Source of the DNA: Salvator merianae
Lineage: Eukaryota; Chordata; Lepidosauria; Squamata; Teiidae
Assembly (NCBI GenBank): GCA_003586115.2
Contig: QVOM02000042.1
Location: forward strand, 77,295,636-77,359,635
Direction of reading: 5' to 3'
Length of the DNA stretch: 64,000 bases
Part shown: in pieces, positions 12,516 to 22,589 of the stretch
Position numbering within the stretch: the stretch's first letter is position 1
How the letters are laid out: every line of letters begins with the position of its first letter
Translations under genes and position numbers: made by a program
The notes under the pieces: generated by a model
What the model saw: only the letters and a program-made list of their open reading frames with translations
Databases searched by the model: none
What the model was told of the DNA's origin: nothing

Positions 12516-14919
12516 TTAGCTTTTGAAAGGCTTTTTTTTTTTTTGTCATGTGTGAACACAGCAGCAATCTTTGTGATGCACCCTCCCTCCTCCCCCTCTC
12601 ATTTTGGATCCTCCAAAAAGTGAAATATAAACAAATATGGGGATATTTTCTTCATAGTTGTTCTCCCAATTCTCCATCGTCTTCTGGCTTCCATTGCTTG
12701 AAATTTTTGAATTTGCCATTCACCGGAGTTTGGCAGGAACCTAACCTAGTACAGTAGCCCAGGGTTCAAGAAAATCAGCTGTTAAAGCTGTGCAGGTTTC
12801 TTCTCTGCAGAGAAAGCTGGAGTATTTCTGTATGGAACGGGGAAAACATGAAATCACTCCAGGATTGCTGTGACAGTTATAAGGCCACCCCTGGGCACTG
12901 TAACATCTGAGGGAGAAGTGAAGACCCAAACCATTCTTCTGATTTAAGAGACTCAGTCAATTTTAAGGGAAAATACAACCTACCACAACAACTAGTATCA
13001 CTTTAGAGAGCAACTGAAATGGGTGTTAGTGAATTTGATCACAGTGAATACACCTTACTCCTTTTAACATCTCTTATTTCCCTCCCTGGAAAGATGGGCA
13101 GAAGTGCAGACCTCCTAAGCAAGGGAAGAAGAAAAGTGCAAAAAACAGGTGTGGAGGGTATACTTCTCTGTACCTTCACATTGGTTTGTAAGTAATTATT
13201 TTCTTTTTAAAGAACAGGGGAATGAGAATCAACCTACCCATAGTGAAGGGGATCCCAGCGCAACCCCACACTCCTTTAAAATGAATGTTTTCAAACTAGT
13301 TTTAAGTGGGTTGAGAAGAGATGGATCGAACAGCTGCTTGTAATAGCTTCACCAGTTGGCATACTGTGCATCACACAAATTGCTGTCACTGTAGCTTGAG
13401 CCACAGGAGACTTTTTTCCCACATGTGGTCAGTGTGAAGATGGAGGCTTCTTGTAGTAATCCAACCCCCAACTACAATTGTTTTGAAAAATCCAGAAGAT
13501 AAAGCAGAGCATAGTTGCACTGTGCAAGAGCACAACAGAAAGAAGGGGGGGGATTTGTCAACTTATTTCAAGAGAAGCAAGAATAGAAAGCTTTGGGGAA
13601 TGCAATGGAGAAAAAAAGATATTCAGTGTTTGTATGTCAGGAGCATTCCTGCATGAGGACAAATGAACTGTACCATGTTTATTATTGTCAAGTGTTGTAT
13701 TTTAGTTATATTTTAATGTTTTTCTGTCCTGACAAATGTTACTATAGGATGACAATGAAAGGGCCTGTTTTCTGCATCCCTCCTTTATCATTCTAGTAGT
13801 AGCAGTGGCTGATTTTTGTCAGGGCTGATAAACTCTCTTGAAAACACAGGGCAACAATTACCACACCTGAATGATTTAACTACATGGTAAACTGGGCATT
13901 TTCTCATATTCTGTTATATACCCTTTTTCTGTGAAAATGGATGCCTTTGACTTTCAAGGGATTTTACCAGTCCTCCCCCAGATTGCTCCACTTTGAGAAA
14001 CTGAGAGAGTAAACAGGTGCTATTTGCCTCACATTTCCCCATAAACTCACCCTTTCTTTTTAAATGGAAACATTCTTACACATTTTCATCTGTATTGACA
14101 CGCATGCAAGCGGACAATGTAACTTGTTTTCCTAGGTTGCATCTGTACAGTGGTGGCCAGGTGAGATGGCAACTGGTGTAACGTGCACGCAAGCTGCCTC
14201 TGAGGCAAAAGGCACAGCAAGCAAGTTCTGCACACCTTGCCGCTGTGGCTGCAGAAGGAGAGTTCTACAAGTGCAGAGTTTCCAACTAGGCCACTTTTGT
14301 GCTGGACCAGAAATAGCCGAGGAAGTTAGCCAACAACCAAGACAAAAACCAAGCTGTTAAGTCACTTCCTCCCTCTTCCTTCACTTTACAGGAAGTGGCT
14401 TAAATTAACAGCCTTAACACGGAAGGGGAGGAGGTGCCTTAGGGACAGCCAATTACCCTGTAAGTTATAGGACTGGCCCTGGGGTCTATGGGAGTCAGCT
14501 GAGGCCAGGTACATATAAACGCACCACCCCAGAGAAGTTTGGACTCCCTGCTTCTGAGTAGGTTATAACTGCCTGTCTGGGTACTGCCTTATTCTCATCT
14601 CCAGTCTACCACAATCCTGAGTGCCAGGAATCCTGAAGTGGCAATTTCCTGGATTCCTTTTTACAAATCCCTTTTCAATCTTTCTGAAGAATTAGTGCAA
14701 GAGGAGTCACAGAAAACACTGACTGAGGCCTCTAGACTATCCTGAACTGGGAGACAGAGCTGTTTTGATGTCATAATCATCTCAGCCAATGGGAGGACAA
14801 TTTTGCCAGGAAAATGTAAATTTAAAAATAAATTCATGACTAAAAAATTGTATTGCAAACAATATAAGTACATGATAACTTTCTGTTAAAGAGGAAGCAG
14901 AACAATCTTAAAATAAGAC
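12516..14919. other. Non-genic stretch with one TATA-like segment
   Basis: No exon supported. Near 14370-14425 an inverted pair (GCTGTTAAGTCACTTCCT with AGGAAGTGGCTTAAATTAACAGC) suggests an old mobile element. ACATATAAACG near 14511-14521 is TATA-like and is followed by a pyrimidine-rich segment, which could be an LTR or promoter remnant. The rest is unremarkable AT-rich DNA. Confidence 0.4.
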
Positions 14920-14927
14920 CTCATATC

Positions 14928-15491
14928 TAGTGGTGTGCACGAAGGCACTTTTCCCCTTTCGCTTCGCATTCCTGCGAAGCTACGGGGCTTCGTTTTCGCA
15001 CGAAAAAATATGTGCGAAAATGAAGCCCTTCGTCTTCGCGGTGAAGATTTTCGCCGTGACCGGAAGCAGAGAAATCAAGGAAAAGGAAAGATCCTTCGCC
15101 TTGATTTCTCTGTTTCCAGCGGCGCTCGCCTCTCTCTCATTCCCCCCCCAGTCTGTCAGTGTGCGTGTGCGACTGACAGACTAGGGGGAATGAGAGATAG
15201 CAAGCGGGAGAGGAGGGAAATCAACGAAAGGAAGGGATTCCCTTCCTTTCGTTGATTTCCCTCCTCTCCCGCTCGCTGTCTCATTTACCCTACTCTGTCA
15301 GCGCGACCGCTGACAGCCTAGGGGGATGAGACAGCGGCAAATTGCGAAGGTCCCAAAATGCATCGAAAATTGAGGGACCTTCGCAATTCGAATTTCGTGA
15401 TCTTTGTTGCCCTTCGCATTCGATGCGAAGGGAATGAAATCACAAAATTTGATGAAAATTCGAGTGGCACGAAACTTCGTGCACACCCCTA
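14928..15491. mobile_element. Foldback hAT element with 8-bp TSD
   Basis: The 564-bp element starts TAGTGGTGTGCACGAAG and ends CTTCGTGCACACCCCTA, an inverted terminal pair. It is flanked by perfect 8-bp direct repeats CTCATATC (14920-14927 and 15492-15499). An 8-bp duplication with a TAGGGGTGTGCACG-type terminus indicates the hAT superfamily. There is no transposase frame. The interior is a chain of hairpins, including one with 34-bp perfect arms (15204-15237 and 15239-15272), two CTGTCAG...CTGACAG hairpins, and CCCTTCGCATTCGATGCGAAGGG-like arms near 15410-15432. It is much richer in CpG than the surroundings. Confidence 0.88.
15204..15272. repeat. Perfect 34-bp-arm palindrome
   Basis: The arms 15204-15237 and 15239-15272 are exact inverted copies with a single central T (15238). 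Weaker pairing continues outward through TGAGAGATAGCAA / CTCGCTGTCTCAT. It is part of the foldback hAT element and could form a cruciform or RNA stem. Confidence 0.95.
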
Positions 15492-15499
15492 CTCATATC

Positions 15500-16159
15500 A
15501 TATTCCTCCCCAGAGCTCTCAATCTGCCCTTCCTCTTTCTCAGAGCTTAATGTTCTGGTTCCCTTGAGCAGACACAGCAGTTGTTGAAAGGGTCAGATTC
15601 AATACTTCGTTATGGCTAAACGCTGGGTCATTTTCTCTGCACAGGATAGAGTACTTGCAGACAGTATTCAATAAAAGGGCAAAAGAGTTCACTCTCTCCA
15701 CAGATGTGAGATGCCACAGCTGGTTGGAAATATCGATCTTTAAACCTTCTTTTTTTATAGTGAATTATTTCAAATAGGGTAATGTTGGAATGTGAGCAAA
15801 TAAGGTGAAAGTAACAAAATAATAAAGTAGGAAGACAAACATAATTCCTCTGAAACTAGTGAATGAATAAACATTTACTGCTAAAAAGACACAAATTGTA
15901 GGGAGAAAGCAGAGTACACATAACCCAATAAATATTGCATTGGTGAACTTACTACAGTGGCTTAAAGCAATAACCAGTTTTATTGAAAAAGCAAAACAAA
16001 CCACTTTACAGAACAAAATACCTCACAAGAAATGCTAGGCAACACTTGCTGTTTACAGATAGAGAAAATTTAGTGATTAATCCAAAACCCATATCATAAC
16101 ATAGCACAGCATGCATAAACATTCACACAAAGACAGAGCAAGAACAAATAAATCCCTTT
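15500..16159. other. Non-genic stretch, nothing recognised
   Basis: AT-rich sequence without identifiable exons or repeat families. Confidence 0.5.
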
Positions 16160-16366
16160 GGCTGCGTTCCAACAGCGTAAATTTAATCCGTATCGGAAGA
16201 GTACAAGGACTGAATTCGTCTTCTGATCGTTCCCACAGTTACAGTTTAACATGGACTCAATTCATATTTGCTCGTTCTCATACTGATGTTTCCGTGCTTG
16301 GCACGGAGAAACAGTACCTTTTCTGCCTTTACCCCTCGTCAAATTCTCCTCCCTGTGCAGTCAGGG

Positions 16367-16417
16367 ATTGGCTGCAGTCCCTACGTTCAAAACTTGACGT
16401 CACATCACAGGGGCGGG
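16367..16417 (+). promoter_or_regulatory. CCAAT/CRE/GC-box cluster in copy C
   Basis: ATTGG at 16367-16371, CRE palindrome TGACGTCA at 16395-16402 and GC box GGGGCGGG at 16410-16417, in the same order as copy B with 5 extra bases between CRE and GC box. Retention of the CRE in all three copies is what makes the cluster notable. Confidence 0.5.
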
Positions 16418-16842
16418 AAAGTCAAGCTCTGCCCTTTTGCGGGGGATTCCTGCCCTGTACAAACACTTTAAATTAAAATAAAAAAGCCTCCTAATCTCCT
16501 TGTTAGATCCTAAACAAGGGATCAAAACAAAGTGTGGAGAGAAACTGGTTTGGGAGGGTGGCTGGTTGTTTGGGTTTTGTTTTTTGCTTTTCCACACTTT
16601 AAAAATAATAAGAATTAAACTTCTCTCACCCCCCCAAAAAAGTTCTCCCTCAGCTCTCTCACTCGTTAATGATCCTCTCAACTCCCCCTCCCCACCCCGT
16701 TCTTCCTCGGCTGCCAGCTTACATGCAGCATTCAAGTTTTCTTTTCCTTTTACAGAATTGTGCAAGTTCAGAGTTCCGCAGAACAATAGCAGCATCTCCC
16801 CTCTTTTCTACATATGCAGACTCCAAGCACAGAGAAGGTGTG

Positions 16843-16888
16843 CTTTCAAGTTCCAAGCACTTTCAAGTTCCAAGCACTTTCAAGTTCT
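16843..16888. repeat. 17-bp tandem repeat in copy C
   Basis: The unit CTTTCAAGTTCCAAGCA starts at 16843 and 16860, with a partial third copy from 16877. It is absent from copy A, so it is a local expansion. Confidence 0.85.
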
Positions 16889-17924
16889 CTATTCTTGGTG
16901 TCTGCATGCCTAGAAACAAGAGGGGAGGCTGCTTTGTTCTGCAGATCTCTGAAGGTGCGCAAATCTGTAGAAGGAAAAGAAAACTTTGCAGGCTTGTCCC
17001 TGTGTGCGCACGTGTGTCTGCACACCTAGAAATAGGGAAACTGCTGCTGCTGCTTTAGCCGAGTCTGAAAGTCTACAGGAATTCTAGGCAGCCTCAGTTT
17101 GAGGGCGGGAAAGAGAAAACTCCCCATCCAACTTGTCCCTGCACGCGCGTGCGCGTGTGTGTGTGTGTCTGCACGGCTAGAAAGGAGGAAGTACTGTGCT
17201 CCCTGCCCACTCATCCCTGCTGACCCCTCCCCCCCGAGCATAACACGACAACAAAGTTGGTCATTGGACGGTAGGAATTGGGGATCCCTCCCTCTGCACG
17301 CCCTCCCAAAAGTACAATCCCTCCCAAATAGTCTCCTTCCTTGTTCTCACATCACAAAGTAAAACGGGCTGGCGATCTGGAACTGCTTGAGAGCTCATTA
17401 AATCCGAATGCAAAGTAGTCCGGATTTCACGAATTTAGTCCAGAAAAACTACGGAAAGGCAAGATCATGTCGGGCCAGTGGGAACTGAAGACTGCCTGTA
17501 AACTGATCTTTTTAGCCTGGCCCTCCCTCCCCTCCTCTGCATGTTCCCCAGCAACTGTAAAACACACAGCCTCTCCTTTTTCCAGCCAGCATGGCACATA
17601 GCAGAATAGGTGAGAGACAAGGTATATGTTGCTTTTCCAGGCCTCCTCTCCCAATAAATGTGTTTGGCAAATCCAGTGGTGCTCTTTTCCCTGCTTGTAT
17701 TTTATGAGCTCTTACAGGAACTATAAATTGATATGCCTCCTGAGTCAGACACATGGAAGCCAATAAGAGCACTCATAAAATAATAGAAATATCCTGAGGT
17801 CAGTAAACATCTGAAGCTCCTGTTGGTCACTCCAAGTCCTGCACAGACATTAGGTTTGTATCTGCTACATGGTAGGTAAAATGCAATATTTCTCATCTAA
17901 TGCAATCCTCCATAATTGCTTGCA

Positions 17925-18035
17925 TCTGATGAAGTAGGCCTAGTCTATAAACATTCATACTACCAATTTTTTTCTCACTGTTAGTCTCTAAGGTGCTACT
18001 ATACCAACTTGCTATACTGATCTAGACTAACATGA
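17925..18035 (+). repeat. Dispersed amniote repeat tail (copy 1)
   Basis: GCATCTGATGAAGTA, CATACTACCAATTT, GTTAGTCTCTAAGGTGCTAC and ATCTAGACTAACATG recur with slight changes at 35915-36010. I recognise the GATGAAGT...TTAGTCTCTAAGGTGC block as a repeat common in turtles and squamates; I cannot assign its class. Confidence 0.6.
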
Positions 18036-18060
18036 CTAAATCTCTGAATTCTTCCAAAAT

Positions 18061-18246
18061 TGTTGTTGTTGTATACATGGAATTGTGGTTGACTCCTGGT
18101 TGATTGCATAGGAACCTCTATGCAGTTTTCTTGGCAGAGATACAGAAGTGGTTTGCCATTGCCTACTTCCACAGAGAGGCTGGGGATTGAACCAACATCC
18201 TTCTGCTTTCCAGACTGTTTGCTCTAGCACTGAACTACAGCCCTCC
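18061..18246 (-). mobile_element. tRNA-derived SINE (copy 1)
   Basis: Read on the minus strand, a tRNA-like head carries an A-box-like TAGTTCAGTGCTAGAGC and a B-box-like GGTTCAATCCC. A body with GGCAAACCACTTCTGTATC and TGCCAAGAAAACTGC follows, and it ends in an ACAACAACAACA tail (18061-18072 on plus). Two further copies lie at 21393-21590 and 22300-22445. The A and B boxes are internal pol III promoter elements; this is a retroposon, not a working tRNA gene. Confidence 0.8.
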
Positions 18247-19130
18247 TTCCCCCAAAATTACAATAATGCATTGTGGCCTGACACCATTAACTCACTCTGG
18301 TTCCCCTTAACCTCCAGTTGCCAGAAGCAGGTGTTGTATAACGGAGACCATGTTATGTAACAGCTTGTGGAAACCAAACACAGCATAATACACGAGATGA
18401 CTGCACCCACAGCTTTGAGCTGATGAATTCATCCATCAGCAATGCAGTACAGTACAAAAGACAAAGCAGGTTTCATAGTGTATTAATTCACCATTTCACC
18501 TCCATTTGGTTCCAGCTAGAAAGATGGCTTCTTAATGCTACAACCTTCTACAATCTGGTAGAATATTATTTATGCAATCCTACAACTAGCCATTTTTAAA
18601 TGTGAGAATGGAGATTGTATAAGGACCCACAACAAAATTTCCATCAATGTAAAGTTGCCTGCTAACCAGAAATAAGAGATCGGGTCTATTTCTTTGGACA
18701 ACAAAGTAGTTAATATGCAGAATAAACCTATAGGTGAAGAGGCTAATATGTTCATAGCAAGCTGTTAAAAAGGCACTACTAGAATGGCTGTTTGAAAAAT
18801 TAGCAAATCTAACAGAATCCTTAGTATAGCTGGAAAAAAAGGAATTAAAAATGCACAAATGGTTTTAGTACACATTAGTTACTGACATTTTATTTTTCCT
18901 GCTCAAAGGGACCATAGATTTACCCAACTCTTTCTCTTGAGGATAATTATAGCTGTGCTCTCTCAGCCTCATCTTTGTGCCTTGGTGCTTGCACTTCCCA
19001 TTACTGTTTAAAAAAACAGAACTGCACAAAGCATCGTATACTATGTACTTCTATTGCTTTGGTGTGTTGTCACCTCAGCAGTTAGTGATGACCTTTGTTC
19101 AGAATAATAAAAACCGCGCCATCTCTGCAC
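18247..19130. other. Region upstream of CLDN23, no exon recognised
   Basis: AT-rich sequence with no supported coding exon. It may contain distal promoter sequence of CLDN23 but no definite element was identified. Confidence 0.4.
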
Positions 19131-19137
19131 TGCAGTG

Positions 19138-19143
19138 TATAAG
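19138..19143 (+). promoter_or_regulatory. Candidate TATA box of CLDN23
   Basis: TATAAG within GCAGTGTATAAGGAGC, about 290 bp upstream of the proposed 5'UTR splice donor. It would place a start site near 19168. There is no transcript evidence. Confidence 0.25.
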
Positions 19144-19167
19144 GAGCAGGTGCGATTCTGAAACTGC

Positions 19168-19428
19168 TCCAGACGGTGCCCCACCTCCTTTAAGTCACAG
19201 GCTTGGCATCACCTGCAACGACAACACTTCCTGGCTTCCCTCTGCTTTCATTCTCCTCCCTCCCTTTCTTTCTCATAAAACACAACTCAGAACAAGTTTG
19301 GCAGCAGCAGCACTTGCTTGGTTTCTCTGTACACACCGAGGTTTCGGTCACGCTAGCCAGCTTCCTTTAACTGGGTTCACAGAAGAGGGGAAGCATCAGG
19401 TGCAGCAGGGGTCTCTGGAACAGGACAG
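19168..19428 (+). other. CLDN23: Candidate 5'UTR exon of CLDN23
   Basis: The 3' edge is supported by a good splice donor, CAGGACAG|GTAAAAAG, with GT at 19429-19430. The only strong acceptor just before the claudin ATG is TGTTTCCTAG at 20081-20090, so a noncoding first exon joined to the coding exon is expected. The 5' edge is only a guess from the TATA-like site. The 151-codon frame from 18977 crosses this exon but shows no domain. Confidence 0.35.
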
Positions 19429-20080
19429 GTAAAAAGCTGCTTTTTCTTGATACCTGTGTCTGAGTCAGTGGTATGATCAAAATTCAGGGGCCCTTCTCTC
19501 AGGCAAGATCCTTCTTTAAGTAAGAGAGCAAAAAAATGGTATGCAAATACAGTTATGATCTAAAAATGGCAGCAAATACTCAGGAGGATGGAAACAAATT
19601 CTCTACTCTGAAGAGTGGGAGCTACATTTTTTGGTATCGGGGCAGCAAGGCTTCCATTAAGGGCACGATGTTCTGTACTAATGCACATCCTAGGCTGCCA
19701 ACACAGCTATGTAGCATTCGAGTGGAGGAATCACTTTACGGGGACTTTTCCTTGTGCTGTCTTTGACTACAGTCTCAGTGCACAGGTTCTGTTACTTTCT
19801 GTTACTGCCAGAGCCTGGGATTCTTTAATAGTAGGAACAATAAGGGTCCTCTGGTAAGACAACTGTACAGTCACTCTTAACACCCCCAGCTGTTTAGATG
19901 CATCCTGCAGCAGATGTGGTGTGTATGGGGTAAGAGGTCTCTCTGGGGATCTATATGCTTTTATCCTGGAGCACAAACTACAATTCTTTTTATGACATGC
20001 AGATTCTATAACAGGCAGAAAAGGCTTTGCAAAGGTAGGATGCAAACTGTGGTGGGTATGTGTAACAGCTTGTCTGTCTT

Positions 20081-20090
20081 TGTTTCCTAG
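20081..20090 (+). other. CLDN23: Splice acceptor of the CLDN23 coding exon
   Basis: The pyrimidine-rich CTTGTCTGTCTTTGTTTCCTAG is directly followed by CACAGC and the ATG. It indicates an intron in the 5'UTR with a coding exon otherwise unbroken. Confidence 0.7.
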
Positions 20091-20096
20091 CACAGC

Positions 20097-20864
20097 ATGC
20101 GGACGCCCACCCCCATGATTGTGGGCATCGTCCTTGGTCCATGTGGACTTGTCCTGAATTTGACCAGCACGCTGGCGCCCGGCTGGAGGAATGTAAGTCA
20201 GATCCCTGATAAGTCACGTGACTTGATCCAGCATCAGGGGATCTGGGACATCTGCAATGAGTTTCAGAGCACCCATGTAACTCAGTGCAACATTGAAGAC
20301 ACTCTTGGATACTTCTCAGAGGAGCCTGTGCAGATCGCCAAGGGGCTCATGCCCTCATCTCTGATAGTCACCGTCCTGGGGCTAGTGGTAGCCTCACTGG
20401 GCGTGCGCTGCTGGCAGGATGTACCTCATCACCTCCTGGCTGGGCTAGGTGGCCTGCTGCTCTTTATTTCTGGATTGATGAGTCTTATTGCAGTCTCTTG
20501 GTACAATCACAAACTGTTTCACCTGTCTTACCCTGCTGATAGTGCTCTGCAGGTGGGCTATTGTCTAGTACTAGGCTACCTGGGAAGCTGCCTAGAGATT
20601 ATTGGAGGCATCTCACTTACAGTTAGCTTTGCTCAGTGCTGCAAGGAATGCAGGCTAAAGAAAGTAGCCAAAGACAACACTTATCCACCCAGAAGCCAAC
20701 AGCATCCAGCAACTGCTGCAGTGATTTCCTCATCTTTGAACAGCAGACAGCTCTACGTGCATGACAGGACTTCAGTGCCCCGGGCTTACAGCAATTCCCT
20801 CGATGTGCTAGAAGATGAACGCACCAGTAACAGAAGCAGACTTCCTTGTGATTCAGACTTGTAG
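20097..20864 (+). CDS. CLDN23: Claudin-23, tight-junction tetraspan protein
   Basis: Complete 255-residue claudin in one coding exon. Four membrane helices are visible at about residues 7-27, 81-103, 111-134 and 152-176. The first extracellular loop has the claudin signature W30, G48-I-W50, C53 and C64, the two cysteines that form the family's loop disulfide. LGVRCWQD follows helix 2 and GYLGSCLE lies in helix 4. The C-terminal tail has RAYSNSLDVLEDE and ends LPCDSDL, which matches claudin-23 as I remember it and differs from the usual claudin YV ending. Claudins polymerise in tight junctions and set paracellular permeability; the role of claudin-23 itself is less well defined. The start ATG has A at -3 and lies 6 nt after the acceptor TTTCCTAG. 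At 255 residues it is shorter than the roughly 290 of the human protein, mainly in the tail. A GTAAGT inside the frame (20193) is not used, since the frame continues in register. Confidence 0.93.
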   Translation: MRTPTPMIVGIVLGPCGLVLNLTSTLAPGWRNVSQIPDKSRDLIQHQGIWDICNEFQSTHVTQCNIEDTLGYFSEEPVQIAKGLMPSSLIVTVLGLVVASLGVRCWQDVPHHLLAGLGGLLLFISGLMSLIAVSWYNHKLFHLSYPADSALQVGYCLVLGYLGSCLEIIGGISLTVSFAQCCKECRLKKVAKDNTYPPRSQQHPATAAVISSSLNSRQLYVHDRTSVPRAYSNSLDVLEDERTSNRSRLPCDSDL

Positions 20865-21161
20865 CTATGAGCAAGGAAGTTCTCATAAACGGAAGGTAAG
20901 AGGAAGAACTTGGGACATCACTCTACCAGTCCAGAAACAGTTTATCTATGCAATTAATTTCAGCTAAGACTTTCCCCTACCTCTCTACAAATGGAACTGG
21001 GTCTCATGCAATGGATGTCTTTTCTCAGTGGATATTGTTCTATTATTTAAACTGCTATTGTACAAAAACAATAGAAGCCTGAGCAGTACTTTGCATTAGG
21101 TCTGAAGCTAGCAGCTTTGGGAGATGGTCAATGAGCCATCATTGCAACAAGAAACAGCAAC

Positions 21162-21167
21162 AATAAA
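21162..21167 (+). terminator. CLDN23: CLDN23 polyadenylation signal
   Basis: AATAAA, 298 nt after the stop codon, within AACAATAAAAAAAAATGG. It is the first canonical signal downstream and gives a 3'UTR of about 320 nt. Not confirmed by transcripts. Confidence 0.5.
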
Positions 21168-21392
21168 AAAAAATGGACCAACATTTTCAGTGTACTATAT
21201 TTGCTCCCAATCTTCTTTACCTAAGTCCCCACAGGACCCACTGAACATGTCTTATGGACCACCTCCAGACTGGATATAATTTGGATGACAATTTCCTCTT
21301 TGAATGTTTAACTTTCAGGATGACATCCTCAAACCACGTCAAGTCCTTTATGCTTTGAATAATGTTTTCCCTTTCTTCCAGAAAATACTTTG

Positions 21393-21590
21393 TTGTTGGG
21401 TACTGCTGAGTCATGACTGACTTCTGGTTGACTGCACGAGCACCTTCATAGGCACCTGCATTCAGTTTTCTTGGCAGAGATACAGAAGTGGTTTGCCATT
21501 ACCTACTTCCAGGGAGAGAGTGGGGATCGAACCACCACACCTCTGCTTTCCATGCAGTTTGCTCTACCACTGAGCTACAGCTACTCCCTA
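21393..21590 (-). mobile_element. tRNA-derived SINE (copy 2)
   Basis: Best-preserved copy of the family. On the minus strand the head reads GTAGCTCAGTGGTAGAGC (A box) and GGTTCGATCCCC (B box). The body AATGGCAAACCACTTCTG...TGCCAAGAAAACTG and a short ACAACA-type tail follow. It lies just beyond the CLDN23 3'UTR. The intact A and B boxes mean pol III transcription is conceivable. Confidence 0.85.
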
Positions 21591-22299
21591 GAAAAGATCT
21601 TAACTGGATCAAAAAAAGCTATGTATGTGAACTTCATTCAAGCTATTTTTAATATTGTCTAATAGTACTGGCATTTTATCAAGATGAAAACCCTTCAAAC
21701 AAAATAGATCTTTTTGATCCAAAACTTAATAAACTTCAATCCCTTCACAAATTAGGAAGGATAGATGGGAAAATATAAGTGGAGGTACTGAGGAGGGCAA
21801 TTTTTTCCCCCTTTTCTTTTGCCAAATTCTTAACCTTACTTGAATGAATCTATTATCAATTTTAGAAAATGATGCTGATGTATTAATTCCAGAAATAACA
21901 CTTCAAGTTTGTTAAGTCCCAGAAACTGCTTCTACAGTGGATTTGCTAGCTTTCTGCAAGCAGAAAGGAAGGAAATCACAGACAAAGGATGTCACACAAC
22001 ATCTGTATGTAAGGCTATAGCTCTTTTTAGAAGTTACTCCTTTTCCATTCATTAATAAGAGAAGGGCTTCCTGTGCTGCCCTTAAATGTCCCCATTGGCT
22101 GAATTCTTGCTTGCATGCTGACCAGGAACACTGGTTAGAAGAAATACTTGGTTTGCATTTGGCTGAATACTTAAACACGCTCTGACTTTAGACCATATAT
22201 TCAATGTAACAAGGACAGAGTAAAAATAGACTGAGACCAGGGTCATCCCTTCTGTTTTTCTTTGAATTCACAGCAGTACAACTTCTGAATGGTGGCTAA
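21591..22299. other. Intergenic stretch, nothing recognised
   Basis: AT-rich intergenic sequence between CLDN23 and the LRP gene, with no exon or repeat identified. Confidence 0.5.
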
Positions 22300-22445
22300 T
22301 TATGTAGCAGTGGTAGAGTATCTGCTTGCATGCCAAAGGATGCAGTTCCAGCATAACCTTGGAATTGAGTGCCAACCACTTCTATATTGTTGTTAAGAAA
22401 ACTGCTTGGATGTATGCATAGAGATCCAAGGTCAGCTCAAGGATA
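22300..22445 (+). mobile_element. tRNA-derived SINE (copy 3, degraded)
   Basis: The plus-strand head TAGCAGTGGTAGAGTATCTG is followed by a degraded body, GTGCCAACCACTTCTAT and GTTAAGAAAACTGCTTGGATG. It is the same family as the copies at 18061 and 21393 but in the opposite orientation and more decayed. Confidence 0.6.
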
Positions 22446-22589
22446 TCTTTCCCTTTACTTATCCTTCCTCATTATCAAAGTTTGTTACTCATAAGTAACT
22501 CAGCTTTGGAAGGGCAATATTTGAGCAGTGCAAATTCAGTCCATTAAACTGCTTCTTATTATATTATGTGTGCCAGGGTAGCGCAAGAT

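Larger units (their letters stand above)
16160..17507 (+). mobile_element. Harbinger-like element, copy C, end-truncated
   Basis: It begins GGCTGCGTTCCAACAGCG and runs colinear with copy A (read in reverse) through the promoter-like cluster, the long hairpin and the right-hand segment CAGAAAAACTACGG...AAACTGAT. It then stops at 17507, about 33 bp before the expected terminus. The lost terminal repeat should make it immobile. The left flank is TTT instead of TAA. No transposase is encoded; the open frame at 16400-16795 (minus) is low-complexity element sequence. A 17-bp unit (CTTTCAAGTTCCAAGCA) is repeated 2.8 times at 16843-16888. Confidence 0.7.

Noticed and set aside
16400..16795. 131-codon frame in Harbinger-like copy C
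   Set aside because: Low-complexity translation of element DNA without a transposase (DDE) pattern.
18977..19432. 151-codon frame over the CLDN23 5' region
   Set aside because: Low-complexity composition, no domain, and it overlaps the likely promoter and 5'UTR exon.
20193..20198. GTAAGT inside the CLDN23 coding sequence
   Set aside because: The reading frame continues in register through the first extracellular loop up to GIWDIC, so this is not a used donor.
21530..21590. Possible tRNA gene on the minus strand
   Set aside because: It has A and B boxes but continues into a SINE body shared with two other copies.
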